From the NCBI RefSeq assembly GCF_901000735.1, contig NC_081541.1, forward strand, positions 2,907,021 to 2,971,020: a stretch of 64,000 bases of DNA, in the 5' to 3' direction. A program made the translations under genes and the position numbers. Shown piece by piece: positions 37,397 to 50,607 of the stretch (the first letter of the stretch is position 1; every line of letters starts with the position of its first letter). Origin of the DNA: Corylus avellana. Its lineage: Eukaryota > Streptophyta > Magnoliopsida > Fagales > Betulaceae. Under the pieces are notes generated by a model, which made no database searches, was not told where the DNA came from, and was given only the letters and a program-made list of their open reading frames with translations.

Positions 37397-38385
37397 TAAA
37401 TAGTTTGTTCCATGTTTTGTTTATTTCTTCTGTTTCATTTTCTATAACACCACGTGTAAATTGTGTAATGAACTACCTCAGCCACATAAACAAAATCTAG
37501 CAACTACACCAAAAGAGAATATGGTATGATGTTGATGATCTACACCTGCTTTAATTGAATAAAACTACGCTAGAACAGCAATTGTTGTTCCTTATTGCTT
37601 CAAATAAAATTATAAAATAGCCTATTGCCTTTTTCCTCGACAAGGCACCAAAGATAAAAATATTTTTTTTTTAAAAAAAAAAAAAACCACACAGATCATA
37701 TATGGACAAATTTTACGCTCGATCTATTTCATATATTTTTAACATCTATTAAGGATTATATGTGAAAATACCAAGTTTTAATAATAAATATGAGTCTAAT
37801 AAACTGAATTAAAGGAAAATATTGTCCAAGACATACCTTTCTTCTTCTTTTTTTTTTTTTTGTCCATGACACATTCTTTCAAGGCACGGTTGCTTTGTGT
37901 ACACATTTTTGTCAAGCAAATCCCATAACTTGTGCAAAGTGCCCGCTCTACATAAACCGAATAAGACTCCGATTTAAGCTGCGGATGTGACCCTAAAGAA
38001 TTGTTTACATCTAAGAAATTTTGAACCTTAGACTTGACCGCGTGACTCCAAAAAAATTGCTTACAAATAAGGAGATTCGAACATTTAGACAACCCCAGTT
38101 TACGTGAGACATACTTATCGCATTTTTCATTTTTCCTATTTGCTATGTTCAAAATTTATTTTCCTTCCTCTAACAACTATAATAGAAAATTATTTTCTAA
38201 AAAGACATGACACTAAAAATAACCTTATTTTGAAGCACCCGAAATTAAATATAAGAATTTTCTAACCCTCATGGATTTAAATTGACTCGATTAAAATGTT
38301 GCTATATAAATATTTATAGCCTTTGTTTGTCAAAGCTTTTTTTTTTTTTTTTTTGTATTTTTTTTTTTCTAAAGCTTGACACATA

Positions 38386-38562
38386 ATTTAATACGAGTAA
38401 TGCTATGAATCATCTTTTTATCCTCTAAAACTGATATGGTTTCTAAAATTATTATTAAATTTTAGATGAATCATACTTAAATTTTGATCAAATGGTAATT
38501 TTAAAAATTATATCAGATTTAAGAGAATAAAAAAAAAGTTCATAACATTACTCATTTAATAC
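38386..38562. mobile_element. Mutator-type MITE with 9-bp target-site duplication
   Basis: A 159-bp element (38395-38553) has terminal inverted repeats starting GAGTAATGCTATGAA at the left and GAGTAATGTTATGAA at the right (reverse strand). It is flanked by perfect 9-bp direct repeats ATTTAATAC (38386-38394 and 38554-38562). A 9-bp duplication points to a Mutator-like transposase acting in trans. It lies about 280 bp upstream of the RRM gene start codon. Confidence 0.8.
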
Positions 38563-38840
38563 ACGAAACTATGACGGTAGAACACTTTTTTTGAAAAATA
38601 AAAATACAAATACCAGTTTAATTTAAAAATAAAAGTTCGATTATTTGAAAAAGTTTACTTAATCGATATTTATTAAATAAAAAACAAAGGGAAAGTACAA
38701 CCTTATAAAGAAGAAACAAAATCTGTAGGCTTGGTTGTCTTCTCTACGCTTTGCCGCTTCTCCCTTCTCTGATATTGTTCGTGAAAAACATTTCTTCATC
38801 TCTTTCTCTCTCTTAGGGTTTCTCTTTCTCTCTCTAACAC

Positions 38841-41800
38841 ATGGCGGACGCTTATTGGAGGTACAGCGACTCACGGCAGCCTCCGTCGCAGTCGATCTCT
38901 CAGCTTGTCGGAAAACGCTCTCGCGCAGACTACGGTAAAACTAATTACCTCCGATTCACCTTTTCTTGCTCTTGTATTGCTGTGTTATGAAATTAGGGTT
39001 TCGGTAATTCCGGTTTACTCTGTTTGGTGGCCAAAAAAGCGGGAGAAAAGAAAATAAAAGACGATAAAACGGGGGATTTATGCGAACGTTTGATTTATGT
39101 AGAAAATAGGAGTTCTTAGCTGAAGAAAACCATTGGGGGTTGACAAAACTGGAAGTTTTTGATAAGAACATTTATAACTTTCATTTTCTTACATTTTTTG
39201 GGCTACTATGCAATTGGTGGAATGGGTTTCTTTTATTATTTTAGATATCGTCATTTAAAAAAAAATAAAAATTCATAGGTTTCTATGTGGTTCACTTTTT
39301 TCGAAGTTTCATTTTTGTTGTGCTGTCATGTCCGAGGTTATGCTCTTCTATGGTTGCGTAAAGAACAGTATGAGAGCATTGTTTTAATGGTGTGTATGAT
39401 ATTGGAGGATTAAGTACTAGTGCTAATTTCCGTTTATGGTAAGAAATATATCTTTTAAGGCGTAAATGAGTAATATGCTATGATTTCTTGCATTCTTATC
39501 TATATGGGGATAGATGAATCCTGTTAATATTGGAAATCCATCATTGGTCGAAGGACTGCCACTTTGTGTAAATTTTTGGGCTATGTATTGTCTAGTCTTG
39601 ACTGCTAGATTATCTCTGTTGTCAATTATTTTCAAAGGATCAATATTGGGCTTTGTGTTATTTAGACTTAATGACAGCTCTGCACTGCTTACTTGCTTTT
39701 TTAATTGAATGAATTCCTTTGTCTACTTGGTTGAATTGTTATTGGATGAGAGTTAAAATTTTGGAGATGGTGATGGGATTGTTGTGGATAAGGGAAGTGG
39801 ATATAGTTTTTTGCGAGGTTGATGATTTTGATTGATTATGAAGAAACAGATTGTTTAGGTCTTACCTTTTATTATTCCTTTACTCCTTTCTTTTGGCTGG
39901 CAAGAAGGAATAATAAAAGTTAGTTGGAGTTATGTTGTTTTGTTGATTTGGAGTTGCTATAAACCAAGACTGCAAGAAGTTGTCAATACTTTTCTGTTCG
40001 TATTCTGGATCACATATTGTTTTGTGTATGTGTGTGTTTCCAAGTCATTGCATATGAAGTTAAAAGCAGTTTGACTGGTACCCAGAATAGTAAAATGGAT
40101 GTTCTTGTCTATTACATGTTACTTGGAAAATAGATTAGAATTTCATACCCTGTGTAGTTTTGTTGGTAGGTTTTCTTCTGCAAATGCATTGCTTGCAATA
40201 TTTCTCCAAAGAACATAGTTATTCTCCAAATAAACTAATCTCAAAGTGTCATAAGTATCCTCCAGTTTTGCCTTTTTGTAATATGAAAAAAATTCTCCAG
40301 TTTGTTCTTGTCCGAATAAACTGTGATAGAAAAGGAATGGAAGAAAAAAGGACTACTTACAAATGTAGTTGAACAAATACACTGCATACTTTTTGAACAA
40401 ATGGAACCAGATGGAGAAACTGAAGAATTAAAGTATTAATAAGTGATTTGCCTTATGGAACTTGTATTTGGACTTGACTTTGTTTGGAATTATCTGCTTC
40501 AAGGGTATTTAATTCTTGATTGTGGAGATCATATCTAATGCCCTTTTCATGGAAGACATTTTAATCTGACTTGGAGCCTTCCAAGTTCCAACATAAAGTA
40601 GCTGGGGGAAGAATCATGCCTTCCCAATAATGATAAGAGAAAGAAAGTACAGAAGAGGAAACTAACTCAGTGAATGCATTGTCAAACTTACTTTCTAGGT
40701 ACTCATGAGAGATTTTAACGTGTCTTTTTGTCTTGTAAAATTTTTGAAGTAGGTTATCGCACTGCGCCATACTGCCATTACCTGTACATTGTAAGTAATG
40801 TCAAGTCAGATCATAGATGTGCCTTATGAGCTGAAGGCCCCTTTTGTCCCATTTGTAATTTTATTACCTACCCACAGAATAAAAAATAAATAGAGAAAGG
40901 GATAGCAGTGGCAGTCAATTTTTGGAAGGGATGGGTGGCCTTAGATATGCTCTTCTTATAAACTGCTTTATATGGGATGACATATGTAACAGACCCTGCC
41001 ACTAGTCAATTCTTTCTTTTTCTCTTGGTAGTATGAAGACAGTAGGCATACATATTAAAAGGCCATAACTTCGTAATTTGAGATACCTTATGTTTTTAAA
41101 CAGTGTTGGGGATAAACTTGTCTAAGTCAAAGATTGTTCCCGTAGATGATATGGGGATGTGGAGGGTTTGGCTTGTATTCTTGGGTGTAGAGTGGCTTCG
41201 TTGCCGATGAAGTATTTGGGTCTTTCATTGGGTGATCACTATAAGGCTTCTATCATTTGGAGTGGCATTATTGAGAAGATGGAGCATATGTTGGCAAGTT
41301 GGAAGAGGCTTTATTTATCAAAGGGAGGTAGGTTAACTTTGATAAAAAGTACTCTTTCTAACTTATCAATGTATTATTTGTCCCTTTTCCCTATTCTGAT
41401 AGAAGTGGCTAATCGACTAGAAAAACTTTAGAGGGGCTTTCTTTGTTTTGCAGAGGTATGCCACAAAGAGGGAGCCTTTGTGGAGAAAGGTGGTGGATAT
41501 TAAATATGATAGTATGAGGAGAGGTTGGTGTTCTAAAGAGGTTGGTGTCGGAGTGTGGAAATGTATAAGGAGGGAATGTTGGGAGTTTTTTTATTTTTTT
41601 ATTTTATTTTTTAACACGTGAGGTATGAGGTAGGAGATGGATCTAAAGTGCTGTTTTGGCATGGTGTTTGGTGTGGGGAGTAGCCTTTGAAGTTCTTATT
41701 TTTCGAAATGATTCACTATTGCTTGTGGTAATGATGCGTGGGTGGCGGATCATATACAGTTCCAGAATAAAAACATTAATTGGAATATTATTTTTACTAG

Positions 41801-44800
41801 ACTTATGCATGATTGGGAGGTGGAAGGGGTTTCTGGGTTCTTTAAGTTGCCTTATTCTCAAAGAGTAAGACATGGAGGCGAGGATACAATTTGTTGGATT
41901 CCTTCTATAAGGAAATCATTTGAAGTTAAGTCTTACTATCAGATGTTAGCTAATCCGGTAAGGTCTCCTTTTCCTTGGAAGAGTATTTGGAAAGTTAAGA
42001 CTCTCTTGAGAGTGGCTTTCTTTGTGTGGATGACGGCTTTAGGGAAATCTTTGTTTTGGATAATTTACAAAAGAATGTTATTGTGGTGGAGTGGTGTTGT
42101 ATATGTAAGAAATGTGGGGATTCTATTGATCATCTACTCCTTCATTGTGAGGTTGTAACATAATTGTGGAGTGCGCTTTTTTAGTTGTCTGGTGTTGCTT
42201 GGGTTATGCCTCGAAGGGTGAGCAAGTTGTTGAGAAATTGGAGGGGACAATTGGGAAACTGTAATGCTTTGAAAATATGGAGGTTGGCTCCTTTGTGTTT
42301 AATATGATATCTTTAAAGAGAGCAAAACACAAAGAGCTTTGAAGATCATGAGAATGGATTGTTAGAGATGAAGAAGATGATATTACAATCCCTTTATACA
42401 TGGAGAGTGCATGGAATAGTTTGCTTGTTTCTTTTTTTTTTTTTTGGAATTCTGTTCTTCTTTTTCTATTCTTTAGGGGTTTTCTTGTATACTTCTTGTG
42501 TACTAGGGTTGTGCTCCTCTACGCATTGGGTTCTTTCTTACTTTTTAAAACTTCATCTTCCCCTAATAATTTGGGTTTGTGCGTAATTGGTGATGCAAGT
42601 GGCCCTTAGCAATTTCCGTGACCTGATCATGAGTGATGCGGTAGTCTTTGGCAGTTGGGGCAATCACATTATATGAGAGATCAACAACTCTGTATTAGGT
42701 TATTCATAACGGTTACCAATTATTTTTTCTAGTACTAGACATATCTCTAGCAGATTGACTTCCCACACAAAGTAATGTGCTCTTCTTCTGCCTTTAGAAT
42801 CATATGTCTTAACATATTGCTCCTTTCTTTTATCTTTTGTCTCATTTACTGAAAGTACATGCTTGATCTTGAAGATGTCCCTGGTGGTCATGAGCTGCCC
42901 AGTTATTATGCTCGTGATGATGACAGAGGAACACTTCGTGGAATTAGAGATACTGACTCCATTGGAGCATCTTATGATCGTTACCTACGCAGTGCGGTAC
43001 CTATTTATTTCCAGTGTTTTTGCATCTCAGATACATTTTTTTTTTTCACTCTCAATTTAATTTTATGTTAGGTTCTAATGTTATGATGCTATATTTCAGC
43101 AAGTTTCATCTTATGGTGGGGGACAGTCTGCTAGATCCATTGGTGGGGGAATATCGAGTCGTGCTGTTGATGATCCGCGTATTGTGGGTATTGGGAGCAT
43201 GGATCCAGGTACAACTGTGAAGGACAGAACTATGGGATATGGAGGTGGAAGGTCTGAGGTTCCCCTTCCTCCTGATGCTTCCAGTACACTGTTTGTGGAG
43301 GGATTGCCTGCCAACTGTACACGACGAGAAGTGGCTCGTATCCTTCTTTAGGCTTCTATTTTCTCAAGCATTGCTTGCACTTTTCTTTTATCTTCATTGC
43401 TTGTAGTTTTACATTCCTAGTCTTGTTCCTTCACTTGCTGTCATAGATATCTTTCGCCCTTTTGTTGGCTACAAAGAAGTGAGACTCGTAAGCAAGGAAT
43501 CGAGACATGTAAGTTTATATTTGTTATAAGTGCATTGTCAATATTTAGTACATTGATGGATTCACTGATGATCAATCTGTTCAGCCTGGGGGAGATCCAC
43601 TGGTACTTTGTTTTGTTGATTTTGTAAGTCCAGCCCATGCTGCCACTGCCATGGATGCCTTGCAAGGTGAGCTTATCTTACCCCTTAATTTATAATAACT
43701 TTAGCATCATGCATCTTTGCCAATCCATTATGTTGCTTATCTCTGCTTTCCTTTTGTTGTGCTATTAGTGGAGTTATTAAACATTTTCCTTGATTTTTTT
43801 TTCCGCTTTCCTATAAAGAGGGTCGGCTAGTTACACTACACGGTATACCAAAACAAAAACCTGTGTGACATTTCTGATTTACGTATGTGTGTGTCCAAGT
43901 GTTGGAGGGGCTGAGTTGTTGATGTCTAAACTTATGATTTGGCATGGTGTTAAAAGATATCTATTGAAGGGGGCTGGCACTAAGAGTTCGTCGCTACTGG
44001 GAAGTGAAATAGCAACTCTGTTAATTAAATCTTTGAATTATTGAATGATAAAAAATGGTGAAATGCTAATTTACAAAATCAAGCATTATTTTGTTGTTAT
44101 GCGAGGAAAATGAATGTTTTCTATAGTGACAGTTGCATACATATTTCATGGGAAAAAACGTAAAGCGGATTTTCGCAATCTGAAAGCCTAAGCTTCCAAA
44201 GGTTTGCCAAAATTTTTAAAATTTCTCGAAAGCGCAGCAAAGCTTAGTTTGGTGGCTTATATATCTCAAATGAAGGTGAGAAACTTACTTTGGAGGGCTT
44301 GGAAGTTCTTTTCCTCTATGATAATCATATGATATTCGAACCGACCCTTATAGGCATTTGCCAAGGTCACCTTTACTGCTGGTGCCTATGTGTTTTATAC
44401 TGCAGGTTTGCTCTTGTCTGTATCAGGTTTGTACTTAATAATTATGAGTGGCAAAACTTTGCGTTTTCTTGGGTTCAACTCTCCAGGCCAACAATTTAAA
44501 AAAAGAAAATTAAAACATTGGACCTGGTTGATTTAATTTACTTTATGGATTTTCTGCTCAACTGGCCAAATAGGCTACCTAGACCAGTTAAGGAGGCTGA
44601 TCTAGTCACATGGCTGACCAACCATGCTAAGTAGTTCAGATGATGGTTCCATAAAGAGCTCGTGTTTTGGCTCACCTTTTCCTAATCCACTCTAGACCAA
44701 TGGAAACCTCTGACTAACTAAAGTAGAAATAATTGAGGCAAAATATCCCTCCAGTTTCACTGTATCCGTAAGCCAGAGACTGGAATCTTGATGACTGAGC

Positions 44801-45173
44801 TTTACCTTGGGAAGGTGGCAGACTTTCTTTCTATGTCCTTATGGGGTGCTCTTTTAACCGTCAGGATATGAGTGGTCGATCTGCATCTGGTTTTTGGGTG
44901 TTATGGAAAGTGATTGACTGTTTGCCAGGTTTTTTTTTCGAGTTTGCTATGTGTTTAAGTTGAGCTAATGTTGCACGCGTCTTATATCATCTGTCTGCTG
45001 ATGCCCCAATTAACCGTTCAAAACGTGGCTAGATGTTCAGCGTGAAATAGTAAAAGCTCGATTTTGCAGGTTATAAATTTGATGAGCATGACCGTGACTC
45101 GGTCAATCTAAGGTTGCAATTTGCTCGCTATCCTGGTGCGAGGTCAGGTGGCGGGCATCGTGGCAAGCGTTGA
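38841..45173 (+). CDS. RRM RNA-binding protein, nuclear speckle NSRA/NSRB type
   Basis: Six coding exons: 38841-38934, 42875-42996, 43100-43337, 43447-43508, 43585-43666 and 45070-45173. All junctions are GT-AG and in phase, giving 233 aa. It starts MADAYWRYSDSRQPPSQS; an N-terminal low-complexity half (GGHELPSYYARDDDRG, repeated Gly/Ser) is followed by one RRM (about 134-220) with RNP2 LFVEGL and RNP1 LCFVDF. It ends RSGGGHRGKR. This resembles Arabidopsis NSRA/NSRB and Medicago RBP1, nuclear-speckle proteins that modulate alternative splicing and bind lncRNA such as ENOD40/ASCO. Exon 2 starts at the AG inside CTTGAAG|ATGTCC, the site that keeps the frame after exon 1. Intron 1 is 3.9 kb and holds a LINE fragment in sense orientation. 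Confidence 0.93.
41105..42560 (+). mobile_element. 5'-truncated LINE fragment in intron 1 of the RRM gene
   Basis: Conceptual translation gives the thumb region of plant LINE reverse transcriptases (MKYLGLSLGDHYKAS, WKRLYLSKGGRLTLIKSTLS), then a zf-RVT-like domain (KSYYQMLANPVRSPFPWKSI, IWKVKTLLRVAFFVWMTALG) and a typical LINE 3' tail around 42,430-42,560. The catalytic FADD part is absent, and there are at least one frameshift (near 41,156) and several stops. It is dead, in the same orientation as the host gene. The 3' end is approximate and no target duplication was found. Confidence 0.8.
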
Positions 45174-47929
45174 ATTATGCGGGTTTGCAGGTGATTAACG
45201 CTATATTCCACCCGTTCGACTGTTTATGTTCATGACGTTAGGTGCTGACTAAGAAAACTTCATTATAAAACGATGAATCGCGCTAAATCATGGAACGCCA
45301 CTTCTCTGTAGGATTCGCTCAAATTGGAGAGGTTATGATAATGAGGGGCGATACGACAGACTTGCGGTTTCGTGAATTACAGGCACTTTCGTTAGGAACA
45401 ACTTGAACTGTGTGGATTTCATTAATTCGGGCACGATTGCTAGAGATTGGAGCGTGCTTTTCTTTTCGAGTACTGTGAATTATTTCTGCCTTTAGTCACT
45501 TCGGTTTGTTTCGCTCTGCATTTGACTATATTTATCCTTGGAGATGGTGTAAACTTATGCTTTTCCTACCTTTCGGCTTATTCTGTTTTCAAGATATATC
45601 TCTAGTGTAGTGAGAGTCGAAGTAGGTAGGATAAAGTTGACATATGTGGTGTATTATTCAGTTCAAAATTTTCCTCGAATAATTTCTTGGATCTCTATCG
45701 TAAAACCCTTTTTTATTGAGAAAGGAAGAAAACTGGTGTAGCATTCAGCCTATGCGTTGCATACTCTAGATCTTTGGTTTCTCAAGTTTTCACAGGCACT
45801 GAAGAAATATCTTTTTAGCCTGATCATTAATTGGATTGTTTTGGGGTCTTAGCAGCGAAACGCTATAATGCCTTCTTGTGGGTTGATTTTTTGAGCATTC
45901 TGGCTGTCTCTTTATTTTCGATAGGAGATGCTAGGAAGCCTGCTTTTGCTATGAGCCAAAAGCTAAAGCCACCTACCTCTCATGTTTATAATGTGAAAGT
46001 GCCAAAGCCTGCCGGCTATTGTTGCCTGAACTGTTGCCATTGTACCAGTAATGTTATGCCATGATAAATTGATGTCACGTACTAGGCCTGTAGTCTGTAG
46101 GTTGTTTTCATCTTCCTAGCGTGGGGGATGATTTTCCTTAGATATTTTCCATGCGACGGTGTCTCTGGATTCCCAGATTGCATAATGCATTCATAGGGTG
46201 GAAATTTCCCCACAAAAGAGCTGTTCTCTTAAGTCGAGATTTGGGCAGACCTTATTGCCTTTTGTTGAGCTATTGATGCCTGGTGTATTGCATATGTTTC
46301 TAGATTCATGGAGATATACAACAACATATATGTTATCATACGCTTGCATATATACACAACATTTTAGTCTCCAACAATTATTCCATTAATTACATATCCG
46401 ATTGACCAATGGATGAATATGCAAGCATATGTTTAATACCTTGTTGAAGTAAATAGCAATGAAGATGATGCCATTCGATTGTTGAGGAATACTCTTTGAC
46501 CCTTTTAAGCACCAACTGTTGGCCTCTTGAGGACTGCATGCTGTATTGCCCATATTATTGCTTCCAGTGCTTTGAATTAATTAATCATGCAGCTACTTGG
46601 ATAGGGATAATTTTTCTTGTGTATTTGTAACCATCCTTTTAGTAGAAGGAACTTCCTGGGGCTGGCCTGCATATAATGAAATATGTGGAGTTTTGAGCTT
46701 CACATTTGTTGTTTGGATCATAAAATTTATTAGAAAGTGCTGTAGTTGTTCTTGGCCAGGGCTCCGTTTTACACTACGAGCATGCTGTAGAAAAGTGGAT
46801 TAGCATGGCATCTTTCGGCGGATATGAGCATGGTTCCTTTATTTTTTGGGTCTTCAAACGGCTAGAAATATTGCATATTCTTTTTCTTTTCCGAGCAAAG
46901 ATAACCATGACAGAAAAAGAAAAAAGAGCCATAAAATAGGAGGTGGTGGGAAGATGCGTTATTTGAAGGAAGAGCTGGATCTGGAAACCACCATAGGGGG
47001 GTGGCATGGGCCGCTTGTGGGCCTTATGCACCAGTGGAGAGGCTAGATGGCAAGTGGGTTGGGGGCGTGGAGGCTAGTGGAGGGTTGTGTGCGCAGCTGA
47101 AAAAAAAATAAATTGAAAGACTAAAAAAGAGGAAATTTTGAGGAGGGGGTTGATGAGAGGCCGACTTGTGGTGGGTCAAGGGGAGGGGAGTGTGCATGGT
47201 GCTGGTAAATGGGCCGCAGTAGATGTAGCTTCTCAGCTTTCACAAAAGAAGAGGAGGTAAAGATAAAAAGGATCTGGAATGGTTGTTTAGAAGCAGGCAA
47301 CAACATGCACGGCAACCTACGAAATATTACATTTTCAGATGGCAAAATTCATGTACCAACACTTTGCAACTCTTTTAAGCCCTAAACAATGTGATTGGGG
47401 TCTTTAATTAGCTCTTGTTGCTGGCAAAATCTTGACTTTTTGACTTTTAATTTGAGCCACTCCCATCACTTCAAACGAATGCACAATAGAGTGCACAAAA
47501 AAAGATAAAGAGGGCACAAAGACCAAAGTGCGTTACATCATTAATTTGAAGTGCTTAAAGTTTGTCTTTCTCAATAACTCTGCTTTCCTCGTAATCACAC
47601 ATGTTTTGTCTTCTCATTTGGTTTATGCTCAAAGTTTTTTGGGTACTTTAAATAACACCTAAGACTTTTTTTCAGTTTTGATTTTTTTATTTATAATGAG
47701 AATGATATTATAGTCAAAGAGTTGGTTCGCAGCAACCCAAGACCTTTTTTTTCGGTTTTGATTTTTTATTTATAATGGGAATGATATAATAGTCCTTTCA
47801 TGTTATTTTTGTTATTTATTTGAGAAAAAAAAAAAGGTCAGAATCACTCAACTTATTTTACAAATATTTTCAATCTCAAGATAACAAAAAAATTAGGTTG
47901 TTCGAATTTCTTAAAAGATGCTAAAGGTC

Positions 47930-48215
47930 CGTTTGGGATTACGATTTCAGTAAGTGTGATTTTAAGAATTGCGTTTTTAAAATTACGTTTTTGAAATTGC
48001 TATTTTTTATAATCGCAAAGATGTTTAGTAAAACATATTAAAAAGTTTTTTTTTTTTTAAAAAAAAAAAATTTATTATCAAATATTTGTTAAGCGAAATC
48101 GTGATTTTAATTTAAATTGGTGCCTTTTTCAAATAAGCATTTCGTAGCCTACTTATAGAAATTGTAGATTTTTTTTTTTTTTTTTTTAAAAAAAAATTTA
48201 AATTAAACGTAGATT
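47930..48215 (+). mobile_element. hAT-like MITE relic
   Basis: Begins GGTCCGTTTGGGATTACGATTT and runs through alternating ATTGCGTTTTTAAAATTACG blocks. Its left end matches, in reverse, the right end of the element at 50.07-50.45 kb, including GTTTAGTAAAACATATTAA versus GTTTGGTAAAACAGATTAA. The terminus is typical of a widespread dicot MITE family. The right end is unclear. Confidence 0.5.
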
Positions 48216-49090
48216 ATTTTTATAAGAGGGAAGTTGTCCTCAGTGTTGCTTTAAGCAGATATGCTCGAAGTAGGTCCTACAACTTGCTATTATAGATTGC
48301 ATCAATACTTGGAATACTCCACTCACAAACTATTGTAAAATATTTTTAAGCTTACACTTGTTTTTCATTCTCATTTATCCACACCCTAACGAGGGAATGA
48401 GGTTGCACTGCCACATCATATTTTTATTACTTTCATTAAAAACAAAAACGAAAAAATTTGAAACCTACGTCAAAAGGGACTTAAACAGCATTTTATTTCT
48501 TGCTTGGGAATGATTACTTTTACTGTACTAAAATAGAAGGATTTGGTGATGTGAAAGCATTAAGCTTAAGCACCTTTCAGTAGCTCACACTCACATCGCA
48601 TCTCCATAGGTGTCCCTCGTGTGGGTTTGGATAAGGTCCTGCAATAAGTGGAAACCACACCAGGATGTCTTGGAGTATTCACATCAAATTCCTAGCAATT
48701 TGAACAAAAAAAAATTATGCAAATTTTTCTAACTGATACAGTGTAAAGAGATGTGAATTCTTTTTCGAGTCTCAAGACATAACTTTTCTCCGGTTCTTTT
48801 CTCATTCTCCCAATTAGTGGCCGGATTAGGGTGTGTTGGTCCGGCCAGATCTCTAATGTGTGAAAAAAATATCACATAAGCCAAAAAAAGATTATGCAAA
48901 TATTTCTATTTGAAACAGTGTAAAGACATGTGATTCAATTTTTCTCATTCTCCCAACCACTATTAAATGTGGAGTTTATGTAAATTTCGTATATGAGCCC
49001 ACAAATTTATTGATGAATGACAAAATTGAAGAAAATGGGACAAAGACAAAGACAAAGAAAGGAAAGGAATACTTCTGCTTTTTTATTCCA

Positions 49091-49637
49091 TATCCTCCTC
49101 GTAGCCTCTACTTATCTTCTCCTATTGATTGAAGACAAACATTGCCACTCACACTCACTTGGGGCCTTCCTATCTGCCCATATTTATTATAATAAGAGTT
49201 ACAACACAGATTAAGGTCAGATTTTCCTCGCAGTCTCTACTTATCTTCTCCTTTTGATTGAAGACTTTGAAGTCAAACATTGCCACTCACACTCACTTGG
49301 GGCCTTCCTGTCTGCCCATATTTATTATAATAAGAGTTACAACACGGATTAAGGTCAGATTTTCCTCGCAGTCTCTACTTATCTTCTCCTTTTGATTGAA
49401 GACTTTGAAGTCAAACATTGCCACTCACACTCACTTGGGGCCTTCCTGTCTGCCCATATTTATTATAATAAGAGTTACAACACGGATTAAGGTCAGATTT
49501 TTCTCGCAGTCTCTACTTATCTTCTCCTTTTAATTGAAGACTTTAAAGTCAAACATTGCCACTTACACTTACTTGTGGCCTTCCTGTCTGCCCATATTTA
49601 TTATAATAATAGTTACAGCACGAATTAAGGTCAGATT
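49091..49637. repeat. Tandem array, 138-bp period, four copies
   Basis: CATTGCCACTCACACTCACTT or a close variant starts at 49140, 49278, 49416 and 49554, spacing exactly 138 each time. Each unit also contains CTCTACTTATCTTCTCCT and GCCCATATTTATTATAATAA. The inner copies are nearly identical; the first and last are more diverged, as expected for an array homogenised from its centre. No open frame runs through the array. Confidence 0.92.
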
Positions 49638-49638
49638 T

Positions 49639-49785
49639 TTTAAAATATAAAATTCTCGAATTTTAAAATTTAATCCTTCATTAGATTTAATGGTTTAAAT
49701 AAATATAAAGATTTATGTTATCGAGAAATAAGTAATTTTAATTTTTAATATGTCAAATTTATCTGTCTCGATAAATATAGGATCC
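49639..49785. mobile_element. Diverged relative of the 54.4-kb MITE
   Basis: The sequence TAAAATATAAAATTCTCGAA..., a CATTAGATTTAATGGTTTAAA block, and TTTTAATTTTTAATATGTCAAAT follow the same order as the right arm and centre of the element at 54,440-54,705. Similarity is moderate and the ends are not clear. Confidence 0.5.
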
Positions 49786-50069
49786 AGATCCTATATTTAA
49801 TTAAAAAAATTTGAGAGGATCGGGGATGCGATGGTACATGAACCAATTCGTCAATGGATTGCATTTAAGGAAACGCCAACTGTGATTTGTAAAGACCCAC
49901 AAAAAATAATTATAACGAGTTGAGAAACGAATCAAAAAATCCCATGACTAGTCTGTTTGCCTTCAATGCAAAAAACCCTTTACAGATTTCGTTTGGGTTT
50001 AGAATTGATGGCACCTTAGCTGTCTATTTCGCTTTTCTCGCTTTCTTTTAGATTTGCTTGGGTTGGTTT

Positions 50070-50452
50070 AAGAGTGCGTTTTTTTAAAAAAATAATTTAT
50101 CTTTTTAAATTAAATTGTAATTTTGGTGTTTAGGATTATGATTTTAAAAACGTAAATTTTAAAATCATGAAAAAATTCATGATTTCTATAAGCTGATTAG
50201 AGAGTGTTTATTTGAAAAAGTGCGAATTTAAACCAAAATCACGCTTAAAACAATATTTGGCGTAATATTTACCTATTTGATCATGAAACCGCAATTATAT
50301 ATTAATGTTATCCAAATACTCAATTGATAAAAAAAGTACTTCTTAATCTGTTTTACCAAACGCCTATGCAGTTTTAAAAAGTAACAATTTAAAAATATAA
50401 TTTTTAAAAACGCAATTATTAAAATCCCACGCAATCTCAAATATGCCCTTTA
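50070..50452 (-). mobile_element. hAT-like MITE relic, opposite orientation
   Basis: Read on the minus strand it starts GGGCATATTTGAGATTGCGTGGGATTTTAA and continues with ATTGCGTTTTTAAAAATTAT and GCGTTTGGTAAAACAGATTA. These parallel the element at 47.93 kb. It ends about 220 bp upstream of the OPT start codon, so it may lie within the promoter. Confidence 0.5.
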
Positions 50453-50567
50453 ACTTCGACTGCACAAACATATAGGGAGTATCCTGGAATGCTGTTTGTT
50501 AGGATTCTATCTCCTCTTCTTTGAATCTCCCTCTCGGATTCCAACTCCTAAACATCTTTACTTCGAA

Positions 50568-50570
<3 letters not shown>

Positions 50571-50607
<37 letters not shown>
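50571..50607. repeat. (CT)n(AT)n tract in the OPT 5' leader region
   Basis: A CT microsatellite immediately followed by an AT run, about 65-100 bp before the OPT start codon. CT/GA tracts are frequent in plant core promoters and leaders. Confidence 0.7.

Noticed and set aside
37796..38152. 118-aa open frame on the minus strand
   Set aside because: No family resemblance, contains a poly-Lys run, and sits in AT-rich intergenic DNA next to MITEs.
45831..46064. 77-aa frame downstream of the RRM gene
   Set aside because: No domain or homologue recognised; probably 3' UTR or intergenic chance frame.
49091..49637. CRISPR-like regular array
   Set aside because: The whole 138-bp unit repeats with no unique spacers, and the genome is a plant; it is a tandem repeat.
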